Part shown: in pieces, positions 30,252 through 38,453 of the stretch | Layout of the letters: each line of letters opens with the position of its first letter | Position numbering within the stretch: position 1 is the stretch's first letter | From: Stygiobacter sp. RIFOXYC2_FULL_38_25 | GTDB lineage: Bacteria; Bacteroidota; Ignavibacteria; Ignavibacteriales; Melioribacteraceae | NCBI GenBank assembly: GCA_001803165.1 | Contig: MHAZ01000022.1 | Span: forward strand, 21,150-85,149 | DNA length: 64,000 nucleotides | Direction: 5' to 3' | Program-made: the position numbers and the translations under genes | The notes under the pieces: generated by a model | The model's database searches: none | Seen by the model: the letters and a program-made list of their open reading frames with translations, nothing else | Told to the model about the DNA's origin: nothing

Positions 30252-31457
30252 TTAGTTATCCTTGTGAGTAAGTTGCGTCCTGCCTTTCTCATTCTCTGTT
30301 TTTACAATGTTTAACTGATCTTGTAATTCGGCTTTCAGCTTTCTTAACTCTAATAGCTCATCGTTAATTTTACTTACATTCGAAAGCTGCTCTTTCAATT
30401 TTCTGTTTTCGTCAATTAATATTTGAAGAGTGGCTTTTATTTCGGAAGTTCTTTTTTCAAGAGCTATAACTCCAGCCATATTAACGCCATCAATACTGAT
30501 TGAGTTAATTCCCAAACTATCCGTTCCGTTCAACTGAAATGCTGCGTAAAAATCCTGCGCCATAGGACCTATATACTTTTCATTTGGATCAGTTTTTTTA
30601 TAACTCCATTTTGTAATAGGTATGTTTTTAATTTTTCCTAGAACCCATTCGCCGTTGACAGGTTCAAAGTTTTCTTTTTTATTCCTATCGCAATAATTTG
30701 ACCATCCACTTTGACCATGCCTCATATAAACACCTGCTGTCGAATCCGGGTAAGAACTCCATAAACGGTAACCGCCTATAAAACGCATTGTTAATGAATT
30801 ATCTTGAGCAGAATAAGCAGTTTGAAAATATGCATCGTCTCCAACAACCATAGCACCATCTTTTCCATTTGTATTTGCACCGCTGCCAATTGCAATAGAA
30901 TAAATTCCCGTTGCATAAGCCTGTGTACCAATTGCAATTGCATGAGATTGAGTTGCCTGACTGTAGGAACCAAGCGATAGAGAATAATCTCCGGTTGCTT
31001 GATTATATGCCCCGATGGCAGTTGATGCAACAGCAGTGGCACGTGGTTGATATCCCATAGCAATAGAATACAAAGAAATTTTAGGATTAGCTGTACCATC
31101 ATCGTCCCAGTAAGAGGATTCAGCAGCGCCAACTCTAAACGCACCTTTACGTGGATACCAATGCATTCTTACCCCAGCTCCTAGCGCTCGTATAGTGCCG
31201 CTGTTAACTGTTCCGCGTACAAGTAAACCATCTGTTCCCCCAATTTCCAATTGTGCCCTTGGGTCTGTTGCATTGGTTCCAATTCCTATTAGACCAGTAC
31301 TTTGTTTAACTGTGAAATAGGTATTAGCTCCATTAATAATGGAATATATTCCACCGGTTGCTAGAGTATTGGTAATATTCTGCGCAGAGACGCCATTTAA
31401 CAAACCTGTGGCAAAAATTGCCAGAATCATTAAAACTATGTGAGATTTTTTTTCCAT
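30252..31457 (-). CDS. YadA-head-like protein with peptidase S74 intramolecular chaperone domain
   Basis: 401 residues. The start at 31457 is set by GGAGA seven bases upstream. Signal peptide 1-25 (ends GVSAQ); at about 125-205 YadA/Hep-Hag head repeats (YSIAMGYQPRATAVASTAIG, SLSLGSYSQAT, HAIAIGTQAYATGIYSIAIG) that form a trimeric beta-roll; from about 256 the S74 chaperone domain (CDRNKKENFEPVNGEWVL, KWSYKKTD, KYIGPMAQDF, GVNMAGVIALE), ending in a coiled coil (320-395). In tail-fibre members S74 folds the trimer and then cuts itself off with a Ser-Lys pair; here Cys stands where the Ser is expected. No T9SS signal. Upstream partner of the giant FN3 gene. Confidence 0.88.
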   Translation of the reverse strand: MEKKSHIVLMILAIFATGLLNGVSAQNITNTLATGGIYSIINGANTYFTVKQSTGLIGIGTNATDPRAQLEIGGTDGLLVRGTVNSGTIRALGAGVRMHWYPRKGAFRVGAAESSYWDDDGTANPKISLYSIAMGYQPRATAVASTAIGAYNQATGDYSLSLGSYSQATQSHAIAIGTQAYATGIYSIAIGSGANTNGKDGAMVVGDDAYFQTAYSAQDNSLTMRFIGGYRLWSSYPDSTAGVYMRHGQSGWSNYCDRNKKENFEPVNGEWVLGKIKNIPITKWSYKKTDPNEKYIGPMAQDFYAAFQLNGTDSLGINSISIDGVNMAGVIALEKRTSEIKATLQILIDENRKLKEQLSNVSKINDELLELRKLKAELQDQLNIVKTENEKGRTQLTHKDN

Positions 31458-32076
31458 CACTCATTCTCCATTTTTCAATTAACAATTATTAATCTATTCA
31501 AATTTATTTTAGGACATATGTGTATTTGAATAATCCAAAGGAATAGCTTTTCCTTTTGAGTCAAATTTTGTTTGTTGTGGATTTAGTTGTTATGCACAAA
31601 AAATTGCTTTGGAATTATTGCAGAAATCTCTTGGCGCGGTTGAAATAAACACCCCAAGAATTTCCTTACTTTACATAGAAAACCAAATCTATTTTTTTGT
31701 ACATCTAATCGAGGTAAGAAATAATTTTACAGTTGCATCAAGTACAAATTTGATAACTTCTGATACAGATCAGACACGAAAAAAATTTCACTTTGGAACA
31801 TCTAGAGTTAACTCAAAAATGAAATTTTTATATTATCAAAACAAGAAACATATAGTTACAAGAGACTTTGAATCGTGTTGTGCACGTAAGCATTAAAAGT
31901 CAAATATACTCTAACCGGGTTAATTCTTGTTGAAAAATATTGCTATCCTACAAAACCGGCAATAGATAATTTGTACAGACTATTGTAAAGTGACACAAAA
32001 CAAGTTGCCGAAAAGTGAAGACTCTTTACAAAAAATTCTTTCAAGAAAGAGCTTTCTATATTGATAACGGCATGTG
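31458..32076. other. Intergenic region without a recognised gene
   Basis: About 620 bases before the tRNA remnant. The first 30 bases carry the ribosome site of the S74 gene, and its promoter should lie just upstream. A 95-codon frame on the plus strand (31609-31896) starts at TTG, has no ribosome site and resembles nothing I know, so it is not called. No stable hairpin or RNA gene is obvious. Confidence 0.5.
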
Positions 32077-32116
32077 GTACCCGGGACAGTCCGCCAGGGC
32101 GGATTTAACCTGCAAG
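32074..32116 (-). pseudogene. Degenerate copy of the tRNA-Leu 3' end carrying an inserted palindrome
   Basis: On the minus strand it reads TGCAGGTTAAATC, then CGCCCTGGCGGA, then CTGTCCCGGGTACCA. Except for one missing base in the T loop and the 12-base palindromic insert, this equals the T arm and acceptor 3' strand of the tRNA-Leu just upstream. Here the acceptor strand is followed by ACCA, whereas the intact tRNA is followed by ACAA. It is a partial duplication, not a functional tRNA. Confidence 0.75.
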
Positions 32117-32126
32117 ATTAATTTTG

Positions 32127-32210
32127 TACCCGGGACAGGATTTGAACCTGCACGACCTCGCGATCACTAGCTCCTGAAGCTAGCGTGTCTACCAGTTCCA
32201 CCACCCGGGC
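32127..32210 (-). tRNA. tRNA-Leu (anticodon CAG)
   Basis: 84 bases folding as a class II tRNA: acceptor GCCCGGG/CCCGGGT (G-U at the end), D arm with GGTAGAC, anticodon stem CTAGC/GCTAG around loop TTCAGGA giving CAG, a variable arm, and T arm GCAGG-TTCAAAT-CCTGT. Sequence around the anticodon (GCTAGCTTCAGG) matches bacterial leucine tRNAs. CCA is not encoded. No other tRNA is beside it. Confidence 0.93.
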
Positions 32211-32283
32211 AAATTTAATTAAGAACATTTACTGAACAAACTTAAGGAAGAAGTATTTCTTTTACAAAATAGAGACTTGGTTT

Positions 32284-34590
32284 TCAGTCCTTTCGTTTAA
32301 TTCCAGATGTATCATTATAAGGGAAAGCATTAAATCTCGGTTCAAATTCGTCATTAGGATCGTAAACTGGCGGTAAATCTTTTACATTAATTATGTCTGT
32401 TACAGTTCCGGTTCTACAATCTGGGGAAACTAATCTTGGTCTTCCGTTCTCGTAAATAGATTCCCTACAAAACGCAGCTTGAATTATTTTACCGCTAGGC
32501 GGTGTTTGAAAATCTTCAACCGGCATATTTATTTGCTCATAAATATCATGCATAAAGATTGCCCAGATAGGAAGCGCGGCAATAGCACCCTGTCCGTATG
32601 TTCCGGTAAATGTAACTCTCTGATCATCAAAGCCAACCCAAACACCGGCAGTAATTTGCGGAGTAAAGCCAATAAACCATGCATCGGCATAATTAGTATT
32701 CGTTCCGGTTTTACCCGCAGCAGGGCGCTGGAAATTGTAAACTGAACGAGCTGATGTGCCGGTTCCACCGCCGTCCATTACTGTTCTCATCATATCAGTT
32801 ACAATGTAAGCAGTTTCTTCAGATATGGCTTCGTTGGCTTGAGTATTAAACTTTTCAATAACAACTCCATCTTTATCTTCAATCTGTAAAATAGAAATAG
32901 GTTCGTTATAAACTCCTCTGTTGCCCAAAGTAGCATAGCCGCTAACAATCTCTAAAGGAGTAACAACAGAAGATCCTAACGAAATAGCTGGAGTTAGATC
33001 CAATCTTGTTTTAATTCCCATACGTGCAGCAAAACGACCAATATCGGGAAGTGGTGCAAAATCTTCTATTATCAACCGAGCAGCAACTAAGTTGTAGGAT
33101 TCAGCTAGACCCCAACGTAATGTCGTATAACCTCCGGAACTATGATCAAAATTAGCCGGACTCCATAGTTTTGCGGAGCCATCGTTGAATGCAAATGGCT
33201 GATTCAAAATTGGGAATGCCGGATATAAGCCTCTATCAATTGCAACTGTATAAACAAATGGTTTGAAAGCTGAGCCCGGCTGACGGCGGATTTGTGTGGC
33301 GTGGTTTAATCCATACATAAATTTGTTATCGCGTCCGCCAACCATAGCTCTAATTTCGCCGGTTCTAGTATCGAGCGCAACAAAACCAACTTCAATTTTC
33401 TTTTCTTCATTCTTAACAGAATCAATAAAAGTTTTGTCCTTCACTATGCGGTTATAAAACGCAAGACGCTCTCTTTGAGAAGTAGCCGATTTATATTCGG
33501 GACGATTCTTGATCGCCTTATCAAGTACTTCACGAAGAATTGAGCTATATCTATTCCAATTCCAGCTCGCATCAAATTGCTTTTGAAATCTATCCAGATG
33601 CAGTTGAGCAGCATGGTTTGCAATTTTCTGCATTCTGCTATCAAGCGTAGTATAAATTCTTAATCCGCCTTGATAAAGGTCGAAGCCATATTTATCGGAA
33701 AGTTTTTCCATTTGCTGACGAATATATTCCAAGAAGTGAGGAGCGATTGAGCCGTAAATTTTCTCCTGGACTTTTTTATAGGAAAGTTTAATCCGCTCAA
33801 GTTTAAGTCTTTCATAAGTTTCTTCGGATAAATAATCATCATTAACCATATTCTGCATTACAATATTTCTTCTGCGGAAAGCGTTTTCATATTTATTAAA
33901 CGGATCGTAACCACCGGGAGATTTGAGAAGAGAAACTAGAATTCCGGCATCCGGCACAGTTAAGTCTTTTACATCTTTATCAAAATAGATACGGGAAGCC
34001 ATGCTTATTCCATAAGCGCTTCTTCCGAAATAGGAAATGTTGAAATACATTTCAAGAATTTCCCGCTTAGTATAAGTCTTCTCAATCTGAACTGCTGTAA
34101 TCCATTCGCGTATTTTTCTAATAACCGTTCCGGCTTTACTCTCGTGTTTTGCTTTGAAGCCATACAGATTTTTTGCAAGCTGCATGGTTATTGTACTAGC
34201 GCCTTCTCGTCTGAAAAGAAGAACATTCTTAATCATTGCTTTAACAAATCTTTGAAGATCAACTCCCCAATGGTCGTAGAAATTTTTGTCTTCGGTAGCA
34301 ATTAACGCATTTATTACATGGGGCGGAATGGTGTCTATACTAACTTCAACACGATTCTCTTTATAGAATTGCCCAATCAGTTCGCCATCGGTACTATAAA
34401 CATTGCTTGCAAGCTGCGCTTTGGGGTTTTCTAATTCTTCCAGCGAAACTAATCCTTCAAAAACATATAGGAAGAAGAGTACCGTTGCAATTACGAAAAG
34501 TGAAGCTGCACCAAAAATTATATATCGAAAATTTTTCTTCTTTGGATTTTTCGCGTTCTTTAATAACTGATTTGGTCTTTTGATAACCAT
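32284..34590 (-). CDS. Bifunctional penicillin-binding protein 1A (class A)
   Basis: Glycan polymerase and transpeptidase of peptidoglycan synthesis. 768 residues: cytoplasmic tail, membrane anchor at about 24-45, GT51 domain with the catalytic Glu in ATEDKNFYDHWGVD and STITMQLAKNL plus KIREWITAVQIEKTYTKREILEMY, then the transpeptidase domain with RQPGSAFKPF (Ser near 438), SYN and GKTGTNTNYADAWFIGF near 626. A soluble tail follows. Single base separates its ATG from the LpxH-like stop, so the two are co-transcribed. Confidence 0.94.
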   Translation of the reverse strand: MVIKRPNQLLKNAKNPKKKNFRYIIFGAASLFVIATVLFFLYVFEGLVSLEELENPKAQLASNVYSTDGELIGQFYKENRVEVSIDTIPPHVINALIATEDKNFYDHWGVDLQRFVKAMIKNVLLFRREGASTITMQLAKNLYGFKAKHESKAGTVIRKIREWITAVQIEKTYTKREILEMYFNISYFGRSAYGISMASRIYFDKDVKDLTVPDAGILVSLLKSPGGYDPFNKYENAFRRRNIVMQNMVNDDYLSEETYERLKLERIKLSYKKVQEKIYGSIAPHFLEYIRQQMEKLSDKYGFDLYQGGLRIYTTLDSRMQKIANHAAQLHLDRFQKQFDASWNWNRYSSILREVLDKAIKNRPEYKSATSQRERLAFYNRIVKDKTFIDSVKNEEKKIEVGFVALDTRTGEIRAMVGGRDNKFMYGLNHATQIRRQPGSAFKPFVYTVAIDRGLYPAFPILNQPFAFNDGSAKLWSPANFDHSSGGYTTLRWGLAESYNLVAARLIIEDFAPLPDIGRFAARMGIKTRLDLTPAISLGSSVVTPLEIVSGYATLGNRGVYNEPISILQIEDKDGVVIEKFNTQANEAISEETAYIVTDMMRTVMDGGGTGTSARSVYNFQRPAAGKTGTNTNYADAWFIGFTPQITAGVWVGFDDQRVTFTGTYGQGAIAALPIWAIFMHDIYEQINMPVEDFQTPPSGKIIQAAFCRESIYENGRPRLVSPDCRTGTVTDIINVKDLPPVYDPNDEFEPRFNAFPYNDTSGIKRKD

Positions 34591-34591
34591 A

Positions 34592-35311
34592 CTATTCCCA
34601 GTCTATAATCTCAAATTTGTTTGTGAATTTACCATAACACGGTTTCTTTAGCCAAGTGCCAAGATTAACATACATCCCATTATCTATTTTTTCAATTGTT
34701 CTTCTATGTGAATGACCGAAGACAACATAATCATATTCTTTGTTGATTAGCATTTTTGCAGTGTCAAGTAATCCGCTAAACTCGCCATAGTTTTTTGTTG
34801 ATGTATAATCTCTGCTAGCCTTGCTCGATCCGCTTGCAATTTTAATTCCTAAATCGGGATGAATAATAGAATAAACTCGTTGAATGAATTTATTCCGAAG
34901 AACTTTCTTCAGCATTTTGTAACCGTTATCGCCAGCCATTAATCCATCGCCGTGAGCAATGAAGAATTTGCTTCCGTTAAGCTCAGTGATGATTTCTTCT
35001 TCGTAAACCTTTGCACCAATTTCTTTTTCAAAAAAATCTTTATGAAGAAAATCGTGGTTGCCGATTATGTAGTGAATATCTTTTCCGGTATCTCTAAACG
35101 AAGCAAGCGCGCCAAGTGTGCGGATAAATCCTTTCTGGATTACACGCTTGTATTCAAACCAGTAATCGAACAAATCGCCAACAATAAACAGCTCGTCGCA
35201 ATTCGATTCGGCAAACTTCAGAAAATCCACAAGGAGTTTTTCCTTTCCCCTCTCAAGATTTTCATTCTGCAAGCCTAGATGTACATCCGATATAAAGAAA
35301 TATGTTTTCAA
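34592..35311 (-). CDS. UDP-2,3-diacylglucosamine hydrolase-like metallophosphoesterase
   Basis: 239-residue calcineurin-like phosphoesterase with all metal-binding blocks: SDVHLG at the N-terminus, GDLFDYWFE, GNHDF, AHGDGL and GHSHR. The GDLFDYWFE and HGDGLMAGD segments match LpxH-type enzymes, which make lipid X in lipid A synthesis; a related phosphatase cannot be excluded. The start is a TTG just before KTYFFISD, with AGGAA about ten bases upstream; the upstream stop is only three bases away. Confidence 0.85.
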   Translation of the reverse strand: MKTYFFISDVHLGLQNENLERGKEKLLVDFLKFAESNCDELFIVGDLFDYWFEYKRVIQKGFIRTLGALASFRDTGKDIHYIIGNHDFLHKDFFEKEIGAKVYEEEIITELNGSKFFIAHGDGLMAGDNGYKMLKKVLRNKFIQRVYSIIHPDLGIKIASGSSKASRDYTSTKNYGEFSGLLDTAKMLINKEYDYVVFGHSHRRTIEKIDNGMYVNLGTWLKKPCYGKFTNKFEIIDWE

Positions 35312-35314
35312 ATA

Positions 35315-37021
35315 TTAATCATTCCTCGATTCAAAAGTAGCTAAAAGCCATTTATCCGGATCAAGCAAAATTTCTTTTGGTTTTCTCTTCAAAGTGAAAC
35401 TAAAGCGCTGCTGTCTTTCAGTAATCCGCAAAGTTTTAACCTCGCTTTCGTCTCCTTCATAAATAAATTTTACTCCCACCGGAAATTTATAAATATCGTA
35501 GCCATTTTGTAACTGTTCTGTGTTTAATACTAAAGAAAAATCTGCTCCTTTTAGCTCCGAACTCCAGTCGTAAGCAAGCTCAATTATTCCTTCACCATTA
35601 AAAACCCATTGGTCGAAAAATTGTGTTAGGTTTCTACCGCTCACTTTTTCACAAAGTTTTTTGAAATCATAAGTAGAAGCATTCCCATATTTGTAGAGTC
35701 TTAAATATTCATGTAATGTTTTGAAAAAATTTGTATCTCCAACTTCATTCCGCAGCATGTGTAAAACCCAGGCACCTTTGCTGTAAACTAAATTCCCAAA
35801 TAATGCGTCGCCGGGATTGTACAACTTACCATTTTCAAATGATCCAAATCTTCCGCTCATTGTGCTTTGAAGAGCGCGCGGTCCGGCTTTCTTTTCCCAA
35901 TACAAAGCTACTGAGTATGTGGCAAAACCTTCATTAAGCCAAATATCTTTCCATGTTTTTGGACCAACAGCATTACCCCACCAATGATGCGCCAGTTCAT
36001 GAATCAGCATATCAGTAAAAAACTTATGCCCGCCAACAAAAATGGAACCGACACCGGTCAAAGTCTGGTGTTCCATTGCACCGCTTTGCCAAAGTATTTC
36101 CGCAACAAAGTATTTTTCTTTGATGAACGGATATGCGCCAAAGATTTCCTCGAATACTTTTAAGTACTCAGGATGATCGCCGAAATCTTTCTTAGCGTTT
36201 TCAAGATCGCTTTCAAAAGCAAAGTAGGCAAGATCAAGCGAATCTTTTGTTATGGAGAGATACTTTTGCGAAAACGATTTGTACTTCCCGGAATAAATGG
36301 CAATTAAATATGTAGAAATTGGATAAATAGTTTTCCAGTGATAAGTCTTCTTGCCGTCGGTAATTTTTGTATCAACAAGTTTTCCGTTGGAAAGTGAAAC
36401 GCAGCATGTATCGTTGGTGATGAACATATCAACTTGCGCTTTATCATCCGGCAAATCTATGCATGGCAGCCAGGTTGATGCAAAAACCGGTTCATTAAGT
36501 GAATAAACAAAAGGATGATTTTGGTGAGTCTCAAAATTGAATGAGCCAAATCCTAAACTTTTTGGGGTACCGCTGTAAACAACTCTCACCTCTATGGAAT
36601 CCAAATCTTTATTCTTCTTTTGAATTGAGAGAATTTTATCATCCAACCCGTAATCAGCATCTATTCCGTTAATCTGCACGAGTTTAACTTTCATATTATC
36701 ATAAAAATTAAGAGGGATTGATTCGGCATTCTTGTCATTCAATTTCATGCTTATTGTTACGTCGCCGTCTATCCTTTTCTTTTTTGTATCAAGATTAATT
36801 TTAATCGTGTAATGCATTACATCAACCGAACGCTGCGTTTTGGGATTGTACTCTTCAAGTTTATCGTTGCTAAATTCTTTTAGCTGAAGTGCAACAGAAA
36901 CACCTTTACTAATTCCAAGCGGAAATCTGTTTTGGAGAAAATCGTAAATTGAATAAACGCCGACGATAAAAAGGCATATCAAAAACGATACAACAAGGTA
37001 AGCAATGTTTCTTTTTTGCAT
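35315..37021 (-). CDS. M1 family metallo-aminopeptidase
   Basis: 568 residues. N-terminal hydrophobic segment (about 7-26) anchors or exports the protein. The catalytic domain has the zinc site HELAHHWWGN with the third ligand Glu in WLNEGFATYS (about 341-364), and the substrate-recognition motif appears as SGAMEHQTLTG with His in place of the Asn of classical GxMEN. Short C-terminal Ig-like domain and no large M1 C-terminal helical domain. Most upstream gene of the M1-LpxH-PBP1A run; divergent from glgC. Confidence 0.9.
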   Translation of the reverse strand: MQKRNIAYLVVSFLICLFIVGVYSIYDFLQNRFPLGISKGVSVALQLKEFSNDKLEEYNPKTQRSVDVMHYTIKINLDTKKKRIDGDVTISMKLNDKNAESIPLNFYDNMKVKLVQINGIDADYGLDDKILSIQKKNKDLDSIEVRVVYSGTPKSLGFGSFNFETHQNHPFVYSLNEPVFASTWLPCIDLPDDKAQVDMFITNDTCCVSLSNGKLVDTKITDGKKTYHWKTIYPISTYLIAIYSGKYKSFSQKYLSITKDSLDLAYFAFESDLENAKKDFGDHPEYLKVFEEIFGAYPFIKEKYFVAEILWQSGAMEHQTLTGVGSIFVGGHKFFTDMLIHELAHHWWGNAVGPKTWKDIWLNEGFATYSVALYWEKKAGPRALQSTMSGRFGSFENGKLYNPGDALFGNLVYSKGAWVLHMLRNEVGDTNFFKTLHEYLRLYKYGNASTYDFKKLCEKVSGRNLTQFFDQWVFNGEGIIELAYDWSSELKGADFSLVLNTEQLQNGYDIYKFPVGVKFIYEGDESEVKTLRITERQQRFSFTLKRKPKEILLDPDKWLLATFESRND

Positions 37022-37125
37022 TAATTAGAGCTGGTATTTGATTCCGGTTCTAAATTAACAATTTCATTGTTTGCCAATCAATTGTTAATTAAATATATTT
37101 TAAATAACACTACATCGAGAAAAAT

Positions 37126-38361
37126 ATGGTTTATACAGGATCGACCACTTTAAGAAAAACCCTTACTATGATTCTTGCCGGCGGACAGGGCGAACGGCTT
37201 TTTCCTCTAACAAAAGTAAGAACAAAACCTTCCGTTCCCTTCGGCGGAAAGTACAGAATTATTGATTTCACTCTTTCAAACTGCTTAAACTCCGGGCTTC
37301 GCAAAATCTTTGTGATAACCCAATATAAATCCGATTCACTCAGCCGCCATCTTTACGAAGCATGGAATATTTTCAATCCGGATTTAGGAGAGTTTATCTA
37401 TTCCATTCCGCCGCAGTTTAAGACTAGTAACAATTGGTATCTGGGCACAGCAAACGCCGTTCAACAAAATCTAAATTTGATTGAAGATGAGAATTATGAA
37501 CAACTGCTTCTTCTCTCCGGCGATCATATTTACAAAATGGACTATTTGAAAATGCTTCAATATCACACCGAGAAAAAAGCAGCGCTAACTATTGCAAGTA
37601 TCGAAGTGCCCAAATCCGTAGCAGATCGTTTTGGTGTGATAGACATTGATGAGCATTATAAAGTAAAATCATTTGTTGAGAAACCAAAAAATCCCCCTAC
37701 GATTCCCGGTAAACCGGCTTTCTCTTTTGTTAACATGGGAATTTATGCATTCAACGTTAACGCTTTGAAGGAAGTACTTAGCAAAATGGAAAAAGAGAAA
37801 ATCCCTAATCACGATTTTGGAAAAGATGTTATTCCTTATATGATTAAAAACGGCTACCATGTTCAGTCCTACCGTTTTATTGATGAGAACAAAAAAGATG
37901 AACCTTACTGGGTAGATGTTGGAACGATTGACAGCTACTATGCAGCCAGTATGGATTTAATAAATGTAAGTCCTCATTTTAATCTGTATGATTTCGATTG
38001 GCCATTGAGAACACGTCAACTTCAATATCCACCGGCTAAGACTATTTCTCACGAAGGAGAGAGAGTTGGTCGTGCGTTTAATTCTCTTATTTCCGACGGT
38101 ACAATTGTTTCCGGCGGTTTGGTTGAAAGATCAATCGTTGGTTTTAATGTGCGTATAAATAGTTACTCTTATGTTACCGACTCAATTATTTTTGATAATT
38201 GCAAGATTGGCAGACACGCACGAATACGTAGAACAATTATTGATAAGAATGTTAACGTTCCGGAGGGAATGGAGATTGGATTTGACATAGAAGCGGATAA
38301 GAAACATTTTACAGTTTCAGAAACCGGTATTGTGATTATTCCAAAGAATTATCAATTCTAA
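37126..38361 (+). CDS. glgC: Glucose-1-phosphate adenylyltransferase
   Basis: Makes ADP-glucose, the committed step of bacterial glycogen synthesis. 411 residues: nucleotide-binding LAGGQGERLFPLT(K)VRTKPSVPFGGKYRIIDF near the N-terminus, SGDHIYKMDY, the sugar-site SFVEKP and YWVDVGTIDSYY, then a C-terminal left-handed beta-helix domain. Arg/Lys sites for allosteric control are likely but cannot be assigned by eye. No glgA or glgB next to it; a strong terminator follows. Confidence 0.94.
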   Translation: MVYTGSTTLRKTLTMILAGGQGERLFPLTKVRTKPSVPFGGKYRIIDFTLSNCLNSGLRKIFVITQYKSDSLSRHLYEAWNIFNPDLGEFIYSIPPQFKTSNNWYLGTANAVQQNLNLIEDENYEQLLLLSGDHIYKMDYLKMLQYHTEKKAALTIASIEVPKSVADRFGVIDIDEHYKVKSFVEKPKNPPTIPGKPAFSFVNMGIYAFNVNALKEVLSKMEKEKIPNHDFGKDVIPYMIKNGYHVQSYRFIDENKKDEPYWVDVGTIDSYYAASMDLINVSPHFNLYDFDWPLRTRQLQYPPAKTISHEGERVGRAFNSLISDGTIVSGGLVERSIVGFNVRINSYSYVTDSIIFDNCKIGRHARIRRTIIDKNVNVPEGMEIGFDIEADKKHFTVSETGIVIIPKNYQF

Positions 38362-38381
38362 CTTACATAGTTAATTCTCTG

Positions 38382-38407
38382 AAAAGCCGGGCTACACCGG
38401 CTTTTTT
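38382..38407 (+). terminator. Rho-independent terminator after glgC
   Basis: AAAAGCCGG (38382-38390) and CCGGCTTTTTT (38397-38407) form a 9-bp stem with a 6-base loop and a run of T. It stands 20 bases after the glgC stop and before uvrC. Confidence 0.9.
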
Positions 38408-38453
38408 ATTTTCCGCTTGAGTTGTTATTTTACTTCCAACTAAATCGCAGACT

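Noticed and set aside
30252..31457. Prophage tail fibre, suggested by the S74 domain
   Set aside because: There are no phage structural, lysis or integrase genes nearby; S74 and YadA-head proteins with signal peptides are common surface proteins in this lineage.
31609..31896. 95-codon frame on the plus strand in the gene-poor region before tRNA-Leu
   Set aside because: It begins at TTG without a ribosome site, has no known domain or signal, and lies in AT-rich intergenic DNA; a decayed gene is possible but not supported.
32074..32210. An integrated island at tRNA-Leu
   Set aside because: The two copies of the tRNA 3' end are only about 10 bases apart and no integrase is in the window, so no island is present now; only a scar is claimed.
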